DNA of 43,087 nt from Streptomyces sp. CBMA123 (lineage in GTDB: Bacteria; Actinomycetota; Actinomycetes; Streptomycetales; Streptomycetaceae): positions 1 to 43,087 of the forward strand of contig NZ_MECK01000590.1 of the NCBI RefSeq assembly GCF_014596465.1, given 5' to 3'. The notes beneath the pieces were generated by a model. That model saw only the letters and a list, made by a program, of their open reading frames with translations, made no database searches and was not told the DNA's origin. A program made the translations under genes and the position numbers. This document shows positions 17,413 to 24,555 of the stretch, piece after piece. Each line of letters starts with the position of its first letter. Within the stretch, counting starts at the first letter, position 1.

Positions 17413-18716
17413 CCGAAACCAGCACTCCGCGGTTCCGCGCCTACACGGCACGCGACCTGGACACCCTGCTCGACCGCTGCGGGGCCGACGCCGAGACCCG
17501 GCTGCAGACCCGCGCGGTGGCGGCGATCCTGCCGTTCAAGACCAACCAGTTCGTGGTCGACGAGCTGATCGACTGGGACGCCGCCGAGGACGACCCGATC
17601 TTCCGGCTGGTCTTCCCCCAGCCGGACATGCTGGCCGCCGACGAGCTCAAGACCGTCACCGACCTGCTGCGGCACGGCGCCGGCCCGGCCGACCTGCACC
17701 GCGCCGCACGGCAGATCCGGGCCGGCATGAACGCCCACCCGGCCGGGCAGACGGACCTCAACGTCGCCCGCTGGCAGGGCACTCCGCTGTCCGGCGTGCA
17801 GCACAAGTACCGCGAGACGCTGCTCTACTTCCCCCGCCAGGGCCAGACCTGCCACGCCTACTGCACCTACTGCTTCCGCTGGGCCCAGTTCGTCGGGGAC
17901 CCGGAGCTGAAGATCGCGGCGGCCTCGGACGAGACGGCCGCGCTGCGCGGGTACCTGCGCGAGCACACCGAGATCTCCGACATCCTGGTCACCGGCGGCG
18001 ATCCGATGATCATGGGCACCGGCCCGCTGCGCCGGGCCCTGGAGCCCTTCCTCGACCCGGAGTTGGCGCACATCACCACCATCCGGATCGGCACCAAGGC
18101 GCTCACCTACTGGCCGTACCGCTTCACCAGCGACCAGGACGCCGACGACCTGATGCGGCTGTTCGAGGAGATCCGCGCCGCCGGCAAGCACCTGGCCCTG
18201 ATGGCCCACGTCACCCACCCCCGGGAGCTGTACCCCGAGGCGGTGCACCAGGCGGTCCGGCGGGTCCGCGCCGCCGGCGCGGTGGTCCGCACCCAGGCGC
18301 CGCTGATCCGCACCATCAACGACGACGCGGCCCTGTGGCGGGAGATGTGGACGCGCCAGCTCGCGCTCGACGCCGTCCCGTACTACCTGTTCGTGGAGCG
18401 CGACACCGGCCCGCGGAACTACTTCGAGGTGCCGCTGGTGCGGGCCTGGGAGATCTACCGGGACGCGGTGTCCGGCGTCACCGGACTGGCCCGCACGGTC
18501 CGCGGGCCGTCGATGTCCGCGACCCGCGGCAAGGTCGTGGTCGACGGCGTCACCGAGGTCGCCGGGCGGCGGGCGCTCGCCCTGCGCTACCTCCAGGCCC
18601 GCGACCCGAGCATCGTCGGGCGCCCGTTCTTCGCCGAGTACGACCCGCGGGCGACCTGGCTCAGCGACCTGAAACCGCTCTTCCCCTCCGACGCGCCGTA
18701 CCTGGACGTCCGATGA
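17409..18716 (+). CDS. KamA-family radical SAM/PLP aminomutase homologue
   Basis: This 435-aa protein is similar in length to lysine 2,3-aminomutase. GTG at 17409 overlaps the NRPS stop (GTGA). The radical SAM cluster motif is C148-HAY-C152-TY-C155, followed by FRWAQFVG rather than the TRRRF of classical lysine aminomutases. ILVTGGDPMIM is the SAM-binding GGDP motif. Lys375 in SATRGKVVVDG is the likely PLP Schiff-base residue. The family moves the alpha-amino group to the beta carbon (Lys, Glu or Arg 2,3-aminomutases) or acts on elongation factor P lysine (EpmB). Coupling to the NRPS suggests it makes a beta-amino acid for A2 or A3. Substrate is open; the unusual residues after the Cys motif mean lysine should not be assumed. 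Confidence 0.85.
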   Translation: MTETSTPRFRAYTARDLDTLLDRCGADAETRLQTRAVAAILPFKTNQFVVDELIDWDAAEDDPIFRLVFPQPDMLAADELKTVTDLLRHGAGPADLHRAARQIRAGMNAHPAGQTDLNVARWQGTPLSGVQHKYRETLLYFPRQGQTCHAYCTYCFRWAQFVGDPELKIAAASDETAALRGYLREHTEISDILVTGGDPMIMGTGPLRRALEPFLDPELAHITTIRIGTKALTYWPYRFTSDQDADDLMRLFEEIRAAGKHLALMAHVTHPRELYPEAVHQAVRRVRAAGAVVRTQAPLIRTINDDAALWREMWTRQLALDAVPYYLFVERDTGPRNYFEVPLVRAWEIYRDAVSGVTGLARTVRGPSMSATRGKVVVDGVTEVAGRRALALRYLQARDPSIVGRPFFAEYDPRATWLSDLKPLFPSDAPYLDVR

Positions 18717-18774
18717 CGGGCCCTACGCCCCACCACGACATGCCGAACCCCTCCCGAGGTCAAGGAGACCAGCG

Positions 18775-20577
18775 ATGACCGGCCAGACCACCCACACCGC
18801 CACCGCCGACGGGCCGGTGGTCCTGGGCATCTCGGCGCACTTCCACGACTCCGCCGCCGCCCTGCTGGTCGGCGGCCGACTGGTGGCCGCCTCCCACGAG
18901 GAGCGCTACACCCGCCGCAAGCAGGACCCGGAGCTGCCCCGCCTCGCCGTCCAGGACTGCCTGCGCCAGGCCGGGCTGAAGATCACCGACGTGGACTGCG
19001 TCGCCTACTACGAGGACCCGGTCAAGAAGCTGCACCGCCAGCTCTGGGCCGGCCTGCCGGCCTTGCCGGACAACGGCCCGATGGCCCGCTACCGGCTGGA
19101 CGCCGACCGCCCCCGCCGGGAGATCCGCGACCTGCTGGGCTGGGACGGCCCGGTCGAGATCGTCGACCACCACCTCTCGCACGCGGCCAGCGCCTACTAC
19201 TTCTCCGGCTTCGAGGACAGCGCCGTGCTGACCGTGGACGCCGTCGGCGAGTGGGCCACCAGCACCTGGGGCGTCGGCCGCGGCGCCGAGCTGGAGCTGC
19301 GCGAGCAGGTCGGCTTCCCGCACTCGCTGGGCCTGCTCTACAGCGCCGTCACCGGCTACCTCGGCTTCGAGGTCAACGAGGGCGAGTACAAGGTGATGGG
19401 CCTCGCCCCGTACGGCGAGCCGCGGTTCAAGGAGCAGATCGAGCAGCTGATCCACCTCGACGAGGAGGGCGGCTTCCGACTCGCCCTGGAGTACTTCGAC
19501 TTCGCCGACCCGGAGGGCATGCTCGGCGAGCGCTTCGAGAAGCTGCTCGGAGTGCCGCCCCGCGTCCCGGAGTCGGAGATCGAGGGCGTCCACTACGACC
19601 TGGCGCGCTCCATCCAGCTGGTCACCGAGGAGACCCTGCTGCGGATGGCCGACAAGGCGCACCGGATGTCCGGCAGCCGCAACCTGTGCATGGCGGGCGG
19701 GGTCGCGCTCAATGTCGTCGCGGTGCGCCGGATCGTCGAGGAGGGCCCGTTCGAGAACGTCTTCGTCCAGCCCGCCTCGGGCGACGCGGGCGGCAGCCTC
19801 GGCTGCGCGGCCGTGGCCCACCAACGGCTGACCGGCGAGCGCCCCGCGCGGGAGCGGCAGCGCTCGGCGCTGCTCGGCTCGGGCACCGGCTCGGACGAGA
19901 TCGCCGGGCTGCTCGGCGCCTACGCCGGCCACTCCTTCCTGGACTTCCGGGGCGACGAGGCGGGCCTGCTGGACGCGGTCTCGTCCCGGCTGGCCGACGG
20001 CAAGGTGATCGGCTGGTACTACGGCCGGGAGGAGTTCGGTCCGCGCGCCCTCGGCGGGCGCTCCATCCTCGCCGACCCGCGCGGCGACGACACCCGGGAC
20101 CGGATCAACGCCTCGGTCAAGATGCGCGAGGCCTTCCGCCCCTTCGCCCCCGCCGTGCTGGCCGAGCACGCCCGGGAGCACTTCAGGCTCGACCACGAGT
20201 CGCCGTTCATGCTGGAGACCTGTGAGGTGGACTCCCCTCTGCACCTGCCGGCCATCACCCACGTCGACAACTCGGCCCGGGTGCAGACCGTCACCGAGCA
20301 GCAGAACGGCCGGTTCTACCGCCTGATCAAGGCCTTCGCCGAGCGGACCGACTGCCCGCTGCTGCTGAACACCTCGTTCAACCTGCGCGGCGAGCCGATC
20401 GTGCACACCCCGGTCGACGCCCTGCTCTGCTTCCTGCGCTCGGACATCGACTGCCTGGTGCTGGACGACTTCGTGCTGGACCGTTCGGCCCTGCCGCAGT
20501 CCTGGGTCACCTGGTTCAAGGGCACCCGCCCGCCCCGCCACCAGCAGGTCAGCGACAACGTCTACACCCTGCTCTGA
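18775..20577 (+). CDS. O-carbamoyltransferase (NodU/CmcH/TobZ family)
   Basis: This 600-aa protein starts at ATG, 7 bases after AAGGAG. The N-terminal Kae1-like carbamoyltransferase domain begins VVLGISAHFHDSAAALL. It carries the metal-binding DHHLSHAASAYYFSG motif and GEYKVMGLAPYGEP. The C-terminal domain has GWYYGREEFGPRALGGRS and LLNTSFNLRGEPIVHTP. The family makes carbamoyl-AMP from carbamoyl phosphate and ATP and transfers carbamoyl to a hydroxyl, as in tobramycin, cephamycin and novobiocin. It is the last gene of the NRPS operon, so it should carbamoylate the peptide or a building block; a serine hydroxyl is an obvious but unproven acceptor. A strong terminator follows. Family assignment is secure. 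Confidence 0.95.
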   Translation: MTGQTTHTATADGPVVLGISAHFHDSAAALLVGGRLVAASHEERYTRRKQDPELPRLAVQDCLRQAGLKITDVDCVAYYEDPVKKLHRQLWAGLPALPDNGPMARYRLDADRPRREIRDLLGWDGPVEIVDHHLSHAASAYYFSGFEDSAVLTVDAVGEWATSTWGVGRGAELELREQVGFPHSLGLLYSAVTGYLGFEVNEGEYKVMGLAPYGEPRFKEQIEQLIHLDEEGGFRLALEYFDFADPEGMLGERFEKLLGVPPRVPESEIEGVHYDLARSIQLVTEETLLRMADKAHRMSGSRNLCMAGGVALNVVAVRRIVEEGPFENVFVQPASGDAGGSLGCAAVAHQRLTGERPARERQRSALLGSGTGSDEIAGLLGAYAGHSFLDFRGDEAGLLDAVSSRLADGKVIGWYYGREEFGPRALGGRSILADPRGDDTRDRINASVKMREAFRPFAPAVLAEHAREHFRLDHESPFMLETCEVDSPLHLPAITHVDNSARVQTVTEQQNGRFYRLIKAFAERTDCPLLLNTSFNLRGEPIVHTPVDALLCFLRSDIDCLVLDDFVLDRSALPQSWVTWFKGTRPPRHQQVSDNVYTLL

Positions 20578-20584
20578 CCACCCG

Positions 20585-20629
20585 CGCTGCGGGCCGCCGT
20601 CGCGGGGTTCGGCGCGGCGGCCCGCAGCG
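20585..20629. terminator. Bidirectional hairpin between convergent genes
   Basis: Arms 20585-20599 and 20615-20629 (CGCTGCGGGCCGCCG and its complement) pair perfectly over 15 bp with a 15-nt loop. The hairpin lies 7 bp after the carbamoyltransferase stop and 11 bp from the stop of the convergent phospholipase gene. There is no T-tract, as is common in Streptomyces. It marks the right edge of the NRPS operon. Confidence 0.85.
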
Positions 20630-20640
20630 GTGGTACGGGC

Positions 20641-22320
20641 TCAGCCCTGGCAGAGGCCCCGGCTGTAGTCGAAGGTCGCGGCGGCCTGCGAGTACTGCCA
20701 CTGCGGGGCGAGCAGCTGCGCGTCCACCTGCGCGGCAGCGGCGCGGTCCTCCACGACGTAGCCGAAGTCCTGCAGCCAGGCCGGGTAGAGGTTCTTCGAC
20801 CCGATGAAGAACGCCGAGCCGTCGACCGAGACCAGCTTGTGGTGCAGCGCGTACGGGTGCCCGTCGGCCCAGGTCGGGGCGGACGCGGCGCGGAACGGGG
20901 CGAGTTGGAGGTTCCGGCACATCGCCGTCCGGGCCTGCGCCGGGTCGCCGAGCCGGGCGGTGAGGCGCGCCGCGAGGGTGTCGCTGATCTCGTTCAGGGA
21001 CTTGATCTGCGAGTAGCCGCCGCTGCCGACCGCACCCCGGTTGCCGGGGTCGCTGACCACGATGCGGACCTTCACCCCGTCGGCGAGCTTGCCCGCGAGC
21101 AGGTCGAAGAGCCGTGCGTCGTAGCGGGGCATCGGCGGGCAGGTGCCGGTCACGTCCTGCTGGGAGATGTCGATCCGGCTGCCGGCGCTCGCGACCAGCG
21201 CGCGCAGCGCGTTCTCCTCCGGGTTGACCGTCTCGTAGGCGCGGTCGTCGTTGGTGCGGTCGCGCAGGCCGATCGGGCCGCACTTGACGTCCTCGGCGCC
21301 GGCCGCCGGGTCCGGGCGGTACCCGGAGGCCGGGTCGGTGTCGCGGATCCCGACGCCCAGGCCGCCGACGGCGATCACCGGCAGGGTGCCGGTGGCGGGC
21401 ACCTGCCCGGCCGCCGGGTTGAGCCGCTTCTCCAGGTCGGGGGTGCACCCGGCGCCGTTGGAGGAGGCGAACCAGGCGGCCGAGAGCACACCGCTGTTGC
21501 GGCAGGTCCAGTCCCACAGGGTGTCCAGGTAGGCGCCGGCGGAGGCGGCGGCCGGACCGTTCAGCGCGAGGTCGACGTCCGTCACCGGGTGGGCGGTGTC
21601 CAGGTAGTCGCTCTTCCAGTTGTTGATCCCGCCGGTGATGACGCTCTGCCCGTCGACGACCAGCAACTTGGAGTGGTTCCAGGAGAACGCGGTCTTCGCG
21701 GTGGTCATCGAGGCCACCTCGACGGTCACCCGGCCGGCCGCCCCGCCGAGCCGGGCCACCAGCTCGTCACGGTACCTGGACGGCAGCGCGGTGATGTTGA
21801 GCAGCGGGGCGGCCCCGGCGAGGATCCGCACGTGCGGCGCGTTCCCGGCGGCCACCGACGCCTTCAGGCCGTCCACGATGGCGTCCTGGAACGCACCGTC
21901 CGGGAACGGGGCCAGAGTTGATATGTCGACGGTCCGCGTGGCCCGCGAGATGTTCTCCCGCATCCGGTCCAGCAGCCGCTTGGTCCCGGCCCGGTCACCG
22001 CAGGAGGCGTCCCCCCAGCACCCCGGCGTCTGCAGCAGCCACCCACCCGGATCCCCCGCCGGAGCGTCCAGCCGGTTCCCCGCCGTCCGCTGCCACACCA
22101 CGCCCTCCAGCCCGGGCGACACCTGACGCAACGTCCGCTCCACCGCGTCCAGGTGCGGAGTGCCATCGACGGGCACCGCGGCGGGCACCGCCTCCGCGAA
22201 CGCGGGGGCGACGGGCAGCACACCGACAGCGGCGGCGAGGGCCAGCGCGGAACCGGCCAGACGGCGGCCGGAACGGCGGGAGTGGCGGGACTGGTGAGAG
22301 AGCACGTACGAGTCCTTCAT
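20641..22320 (-). CDS. Secreted phospholipase D (HKD superfamily)
   Basis: This 559-aa protein has a Sec signal peptide: basic RRSGRR, hydrophobic LAGSALALAAAVGVL, then a likely cleavage after AFA (near residue 42). Two HKD motifs, HSKLLVVDG and HHKLVSVDG, form one active site, as in Streptomyces PLDs of about 500-560 aa. GGINNW and GSKNLYP follow the two motifs, as expected. It hydrolyses or transphosphatidylates phospholipid head groups outside the cell. It is convergent with the biosynthetic operon across a strong terminator and has its own upstream region, so I do not count it as a cluster member. Confidence 0.93.
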   Translation of the reverse strand: MKDSYVLSHQSRHSRRSGRRLAGSALALAAAVGVLPVAPAFAEAVPAAVPVDGTPHLDAVERTLRQVSPGLEGVVWQRTAGNRLDAPAGDPGGWLLQTPGCWGDASCGDRAGTKRLLDRMRENISRATRTVDISTLAPFPDGAFQDAIVDGLKASVAAGNAPHVRILAGAAPLLNITALPSRYRDELVARLGGAAGRVTVEVASMTTAKTAFSWNHSKLLVVDGQSVITGGINNWKSDYLDTAHPVTDVDLALNGPAAASAGAYLDTLWDWTCRNSGVLSAAWFASSNGAGCTPDLEKRLNPAAGQVPATGTLPVIAVGGLGVGIRDTDPASGYRPDPAAGAEDVKCGPIGLRDRTNDDRAYETVNPEENALRALVASAGSRIDISQQDVTGTCPPMPRYDARLFDLLAGKLADGVKVRIVVSDPGNRGAVGSGGYSQIKSLNEISDTLAARLTARLGDPAQARTAMCRNLQLAPFRAASAPTWADGHPYALHHKLVSVDGSAFFIGSKNLYPAWLQDFGYVVEDRAAAAQVDAQLLAPQWQYSQAAATFDYSRGLCQG

Positions 22321-22330
22321 GCGGGGCCGG

Positions 22331-22374
22331 GGACGTTCACCCGGACGACACCGATAAATTACCTCAAAGTAACC
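22331..22374 (-). promoter_or_regulatory. Four 11-bp phased direct repeats upstream of phospholipase D
   Basis: On the minus strand four consecutive 11-mers each begin GGT: GGTTACTTTGA, GGTAATTTATC, GGTGTCGTCCG and GGTGAACGTCC. Eleven-base direct repeats are the architecture of Streptomyces PhoP (PHO box) operators. However, only the last unit, read on the plus strand as CGTTCACCCGG, resembles the GTTCACC core. The AT-rich part (TAATTTAT) could also be a -10 region. Regulatory meaning is tentative. Confidence 0.35.
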
Positions 22375-22535
22375 TGATGTGCTGTCAGGGTCCCATCAAG
22401 GAGCCCGAACCGGCCTGACTCACCCTCAGCGCCGTGCAGGTACCGTGCCCGGACATCACCAAGGAGCCCACGGATGGCGGCAGTCGCCGGCCACGCCCTG
22501 GCAGCCGTCGCGGCTACCGGCCCCGCACAACGCAA

Positions 22536-22578
22536 AGGAGCCGGGGCCGACGCACCAAGTGCGCCGACCCCGGCTCCT
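22536..22578 (-). terminator. Hairpin terminator after tRNA-fMet
   Basis: Arms 22536-22546 (AGGAGCCGGGG) and 22568-22578 pair perfectly over 11 bp, directly after the tRNA on the minus strand, followed by CTTTGCG. It ends the tRNA transcript before the phospholipase promoter region. Confidence 0.7.
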
Positions 22579-22580
22579 GC

Positions 22581-22657
22581 TGGTAGCGGGGACAGGATTT
22601 GAACCTGCGACCTCTGGGTTATGAGCCCAGCGAGCTACCGAGCTGCTCCACCCCGCG
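22581..22657 (-). tRNA. Initiator tRNA-fMet (CAT)
   Basis: This 77-nt tRNA with encoded CCA has anticodon CAU, read from GGGCTCATAACCC. The three consecutive G-C pairs closing the anticodon loop and the unpaired first acceptor position (C1 against U72) are initiator hallmarks. The T arm reads GGTTCAAATCC. A -10-like TAGGGT lies 12 bp upstream and a hairpin terminator follows, so it is a single-gene unit. It sits between the biosynthetic cluster and the hydrogenase locus. Confidence 0.97.
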
Positions 22658-22668
22658 TCGTTGACACC

Positions 22669-22674
22669 ACCCTA
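22669..22674 (-). promoter_or_regulatory. -10 box of tRNA-fMet promoter
   Basis: TAGGGT on the minus strand (context CGCATAGGGTGG) fits the Streptomyces -10 consensus TAGRRT and lies 12 bp before the tRNA 5' end. No clear -35 was identified. Confidence 0.5.
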
Positions 22675-22777
22675 TGCGACCACCCACCCGAAACGGAAAT
22701 CGTCTTCCCGCAGACTCCAGGTTCCACGGCTGCGTCAGCACCGTCGGTCGGTCTCTGGCAGCCGGCCGGCGACACGG

Positions 22778-23374
22778 TCAGCCCATGGCCACCAAGGCGC
22801 CGGCGAGGACGGCGGCCACCATCCTGCGGATGGCGGTGGTCTGCGGCGGGGCGCTCGTCCGGTCGGCGAACAGCAGGTGCCCGGCCCCGACGAGGGTGGG
22901 GGCGAGCGTGTCGATGTCAGCGTCGCCGGCCAGGCGACCCGACTCCCGCTCCGCGGTGAGGTATGCGGCGATCATGGCGGTGCCTTGCATGAGCAGTGGG
23001 ATGCCGGCCAGACCGGCCTCGCGCAGCCGTGCGCGGAGGCCGTCGCGGAAGGTGATGAGCGCGACGATCGCCACCGTGACCGGCCCGAACAGGTCCTGCA
23101 GTGCGTCGGCCAGGTTGTCCACCACGCTCCCGGTGCCGGCGGCGGCACGCAGAGTCGTGGTGCGGTCCTCGATTCCGCGGATGCGGTCGAGGACCAGTGC
23201 TGCCAGGAAGGCGTCGAAGTCGGTGAAGTGCCGGTGCAGCACGCCCTTGGCGCAGTTCGCCTCTTCCGTGACCGCCCGGCTGGTCAACGCGTCGGGCCCG
23301 TCCCGAAGCAGGACGCGCTCGGCGGCTTCGAACAACTGGCCGCGGACGTTGTGGATGTGCACTCCTGACGGCAT
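22778..23374 (-). CDS. TetR-family transcriptional regulator
   Basis: This 198-aa protein starts at ATG (MPSGVHIHNVRGQ), preceded by GGGAGA; an in-frame start further upstream would leave it without a good ribosome-binding site. The N-terminal HTH spans about 10-57 (LFEAAERVLLRDG, ALTSRAVTEEANCAKGVLHRHF), with CAKGVLHRHF as the recognition helix region. The remainder is the all-helical ligand and dimer domain. It is divergent from a methyltransferase gene, and two palindromes between them are its probable operators. The expected model is autorepression plus repression of the methyltransferase, relieved by an unknown ligand. Ligand cannot be inferred. Confidence 0.92.
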   Translation of the reverse strand: MPSGVHIHNVRGQLFEAAERVLLRDGPDALTSRAVTEEANCAKGVLHRHFTDFDAFLAALVLDRIRGIEDRTTTLRAAAGTGSVVDNLADALQDLFGPVTVAIVALITFRDGLRARLREAGLAGIPLLMQGTAMIAAYLTAERESGRLAGDADIDTLAPTLVGAGHLLFADRTSAPPQTTAIRRMVAAVLAGALVAMG

Positions 23375-23406
23375 TGTCTCCCTTTCCGCGCCGCCCCGTC
23401 TTAACA

Positions 23407-23443
23407 AGTGGGCAGCTGCCCATTAGTGTGGGCGCATGCCCAC
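23407..23443. promoter_or_regulatory. Paired palindromic operators for the TetR regulator
   Basis: Two palindromes share an AAGTGGGCA half-site. TGGGCAGCTGCCCA (23409-23422) is perfect, and AGT/ATT flanks extend it to 18 bp with one mismatched pair. GTGGGCGCATGCCCAC (23428-23443) has perfect 6-bp arms. The second overlaps the ATG of the methyltransferase, so occupancy would block both promoters and the translation start region. Confidence 0.75.
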
Positions 23444-24266
23444 TTTATCGCAGGGACAACCCGACAAGTCCGGCCCCGAACCCCACCGCCACCGGCAGAC
23501 GGCCGAGTCGTTCGGCGTGGACGCCGAACGCTACGACCGCGCCCGACCGCCGTATCCCCAGGGCCTGATCGACAGGATCGTCGCGGCGAGCCCAGGCCTG
23601 CGCGTCCTCGACGTCGGAGCCGGGACCGGCATCGAGGCCCGGCAGTTCCAGGCTGCCGGCTGCACGGTGCTCGGCATCGAGCCCGACGAACGGATGGCCG
23701 CCTTCGCACGACGCAGCGGTGTGGAGGTCGAGGTTGCCAGGTTCGAGGACTGGCAGCCGGCCGGGCGGCAGTTCGACGCGGTCATCGCCGGCACCGCCTG
23801 GCACTGGGTGGACCCCGTCGCCGGTGCGGCCAAGGCAGCCCAGGTACTCGGGCCCGGCGGCCGACTCGCCCCCTTCCACCACGTCCCCCAGCTCCCGGCC
23901 GAGGTGATCGACGCCCTCGCCGAAGCACTCCGACGGTTCGCCCCCGATTCCCCGTTCAACCCCGGCGTGCTCAGAGGCTCGGCCGTGGACGCCTACCAGC
24001 CACTGTTCGCGAAAGTCGCCGACGGGATCCGGCAGACCGGCAGCTTCAGCGAGCCGGAACAGTGGCGCTTCGCCTGGGAGCGCACCTACTCCCGAGACCA
24101 GTGGCTCGACCAGCTCCCCACATTCGGCGGCCTCACCCAACTCCCCGCGGACAAGACGGCGGAGGTCCTGAACAGCGCCGGGACCGCGATCGACAAGCTC
24201 GGCGGCCACGCCACCGTGCCCTACACATCCGTCGTGATCACCTCGACCCGCTCCCCTACAGCCTGA
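23436..24266 (+). CDS. Class I SAM-dependent methyltransferase
   Basis: This 276-aa protein has the SAM-binding motif I VLDVGAGTGIEARQF (about 52-66) and the acidic motif II GIEPDERM. FDAVIAGTAWHWVDP gives the motif common to actinobacterial class I (ubiE-like) methyltransferases of unknown substrate. The C-terminus (about 160-276) would define the substrate. No ribosome-binding site precedes ATG23436, which lies inside a palindromic operator, so a leaderless mRNA is likely. It is probably controlled by the divergent TetR protein; such pairs often handle small toxic or signalling molecules, but nothing here fixes the substrate. Confidence 0.85.
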   Translation: MPTLSQGQPDKSGPEPHRHRQTAESFGVDAERYDRARPPYPQGLIDRIVAASPGLRVLDVGAGTGIEARQFQAAGCTVLGIEPDERMAAFARRSGVEVEVARFEDWQPAGRQFDAVIAGTAWHWVDPVAGAAKAAQVLGPGGRLAPFHHVPQLPAEVIDALAEALRRFAPDSPFNPGVLRGSAVDAYQPLFAKVADGIRQTGSFSEPEQWRFAWERTYSRDQWLDQLPTFGGLTQLPADKTAEVLNSAGTAIDKLGGHATVPYTSVVITSTRSPTA

Positions 24267-24555
24267 CCGCCGCAAACGTCGGGCGTCGCCGGGCACGAGC
24301 AGACTCATGAGCTCGGCGACGCCCCCGGGGTAGCGGGAAAGGCTCTCCGGCTTGTTGCACCGGACCTCAGCCCAACGGTCCGTCCCTGCGGGCCACACGA
24401 TTGCCGAAGATCAGCCGATCGGCCCGCTGCTGACGCGACATGGAATCCGGGGTCTCAGCAGGTCTCACTGCCAACGGAGCGACTCGGCCTACAGGACCCT
24501 CTCGCCCTGGGGCCGGCCCGGGTGGATCCGGACCGGCCCCAGGGGCGCCGCGAGG
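24267..24555. other. Intergenic stretch between methyltransferase and hypE
   Basis: No convincing gene, RNA or mobile-element end was seen in these 289 bp. The two genes are convergent. Only the hairpin at 24505-24544 stands out. The frames that stay open here lack start signals and codon bias. Confidence 0.6.
24505..24544 (-). terminator. Terminator hairpin of the hydrogenase operon
   Basis: CCCTGGGGCCGG (24505-24516) pairs perfectly over 12 bp with 24533-24544 around a 16-nt loop. It lies 12 bp beyond the hypE stop and closes the leftward hydrogenase transcript. Confidence 0.8.

Noticed and set aside
11527..17451. Very long open frame antisense to the second NRPS gene (about 1974 codons)
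   Set aside because: It is the mirror of a high-GC coding strand: Gly/Gln/Val/Ala-rich translation with no domain, while the plus strand has full NRPS domains in order.
8384..20577. Streptothricin-type cluster, suggested by aminomutase plus carbamoyltransferase plus NRPS
   Set aside because: No streptolidine or aminosugar genes are present, the first A domain reads as serine, and the aminomutase lacks classical lysine-aminomutase flanks.
20641..22320. Phospholipase D as part of the biosynthetic cluster
   Set aside because: It is convergent, beyond a strong terminator, has its own upstream region, and is a common secreted enzyme in Streptomyces.
22474..22604. Small plus-strand frame with AAGGAG ahead of ATG 22474
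   Set aside because: It runs through the tRNA terminator and into the tRNA itself, so coding is unlikely.
22379..22624. Plus-strand frame ending in LVAGTGFEPATSGL
   Set aside because: This ending is the well-known false translation across the reverse of a tRNA gene; the frame runs into the tRNA-fMet.
22581..22657. tRNA as an integration site for a mobile element
   Set aside because: I saw no integrase, no phage or ICE gene and no second copy of the tRNA 3' end in the window.
24267..24555. Transposase remnant or small gene between the methyltransferase and hypE
   Set aside because: No inverted repeats, DDE-type motif, start signal or codon bias was visible; only a terminator hairpin.
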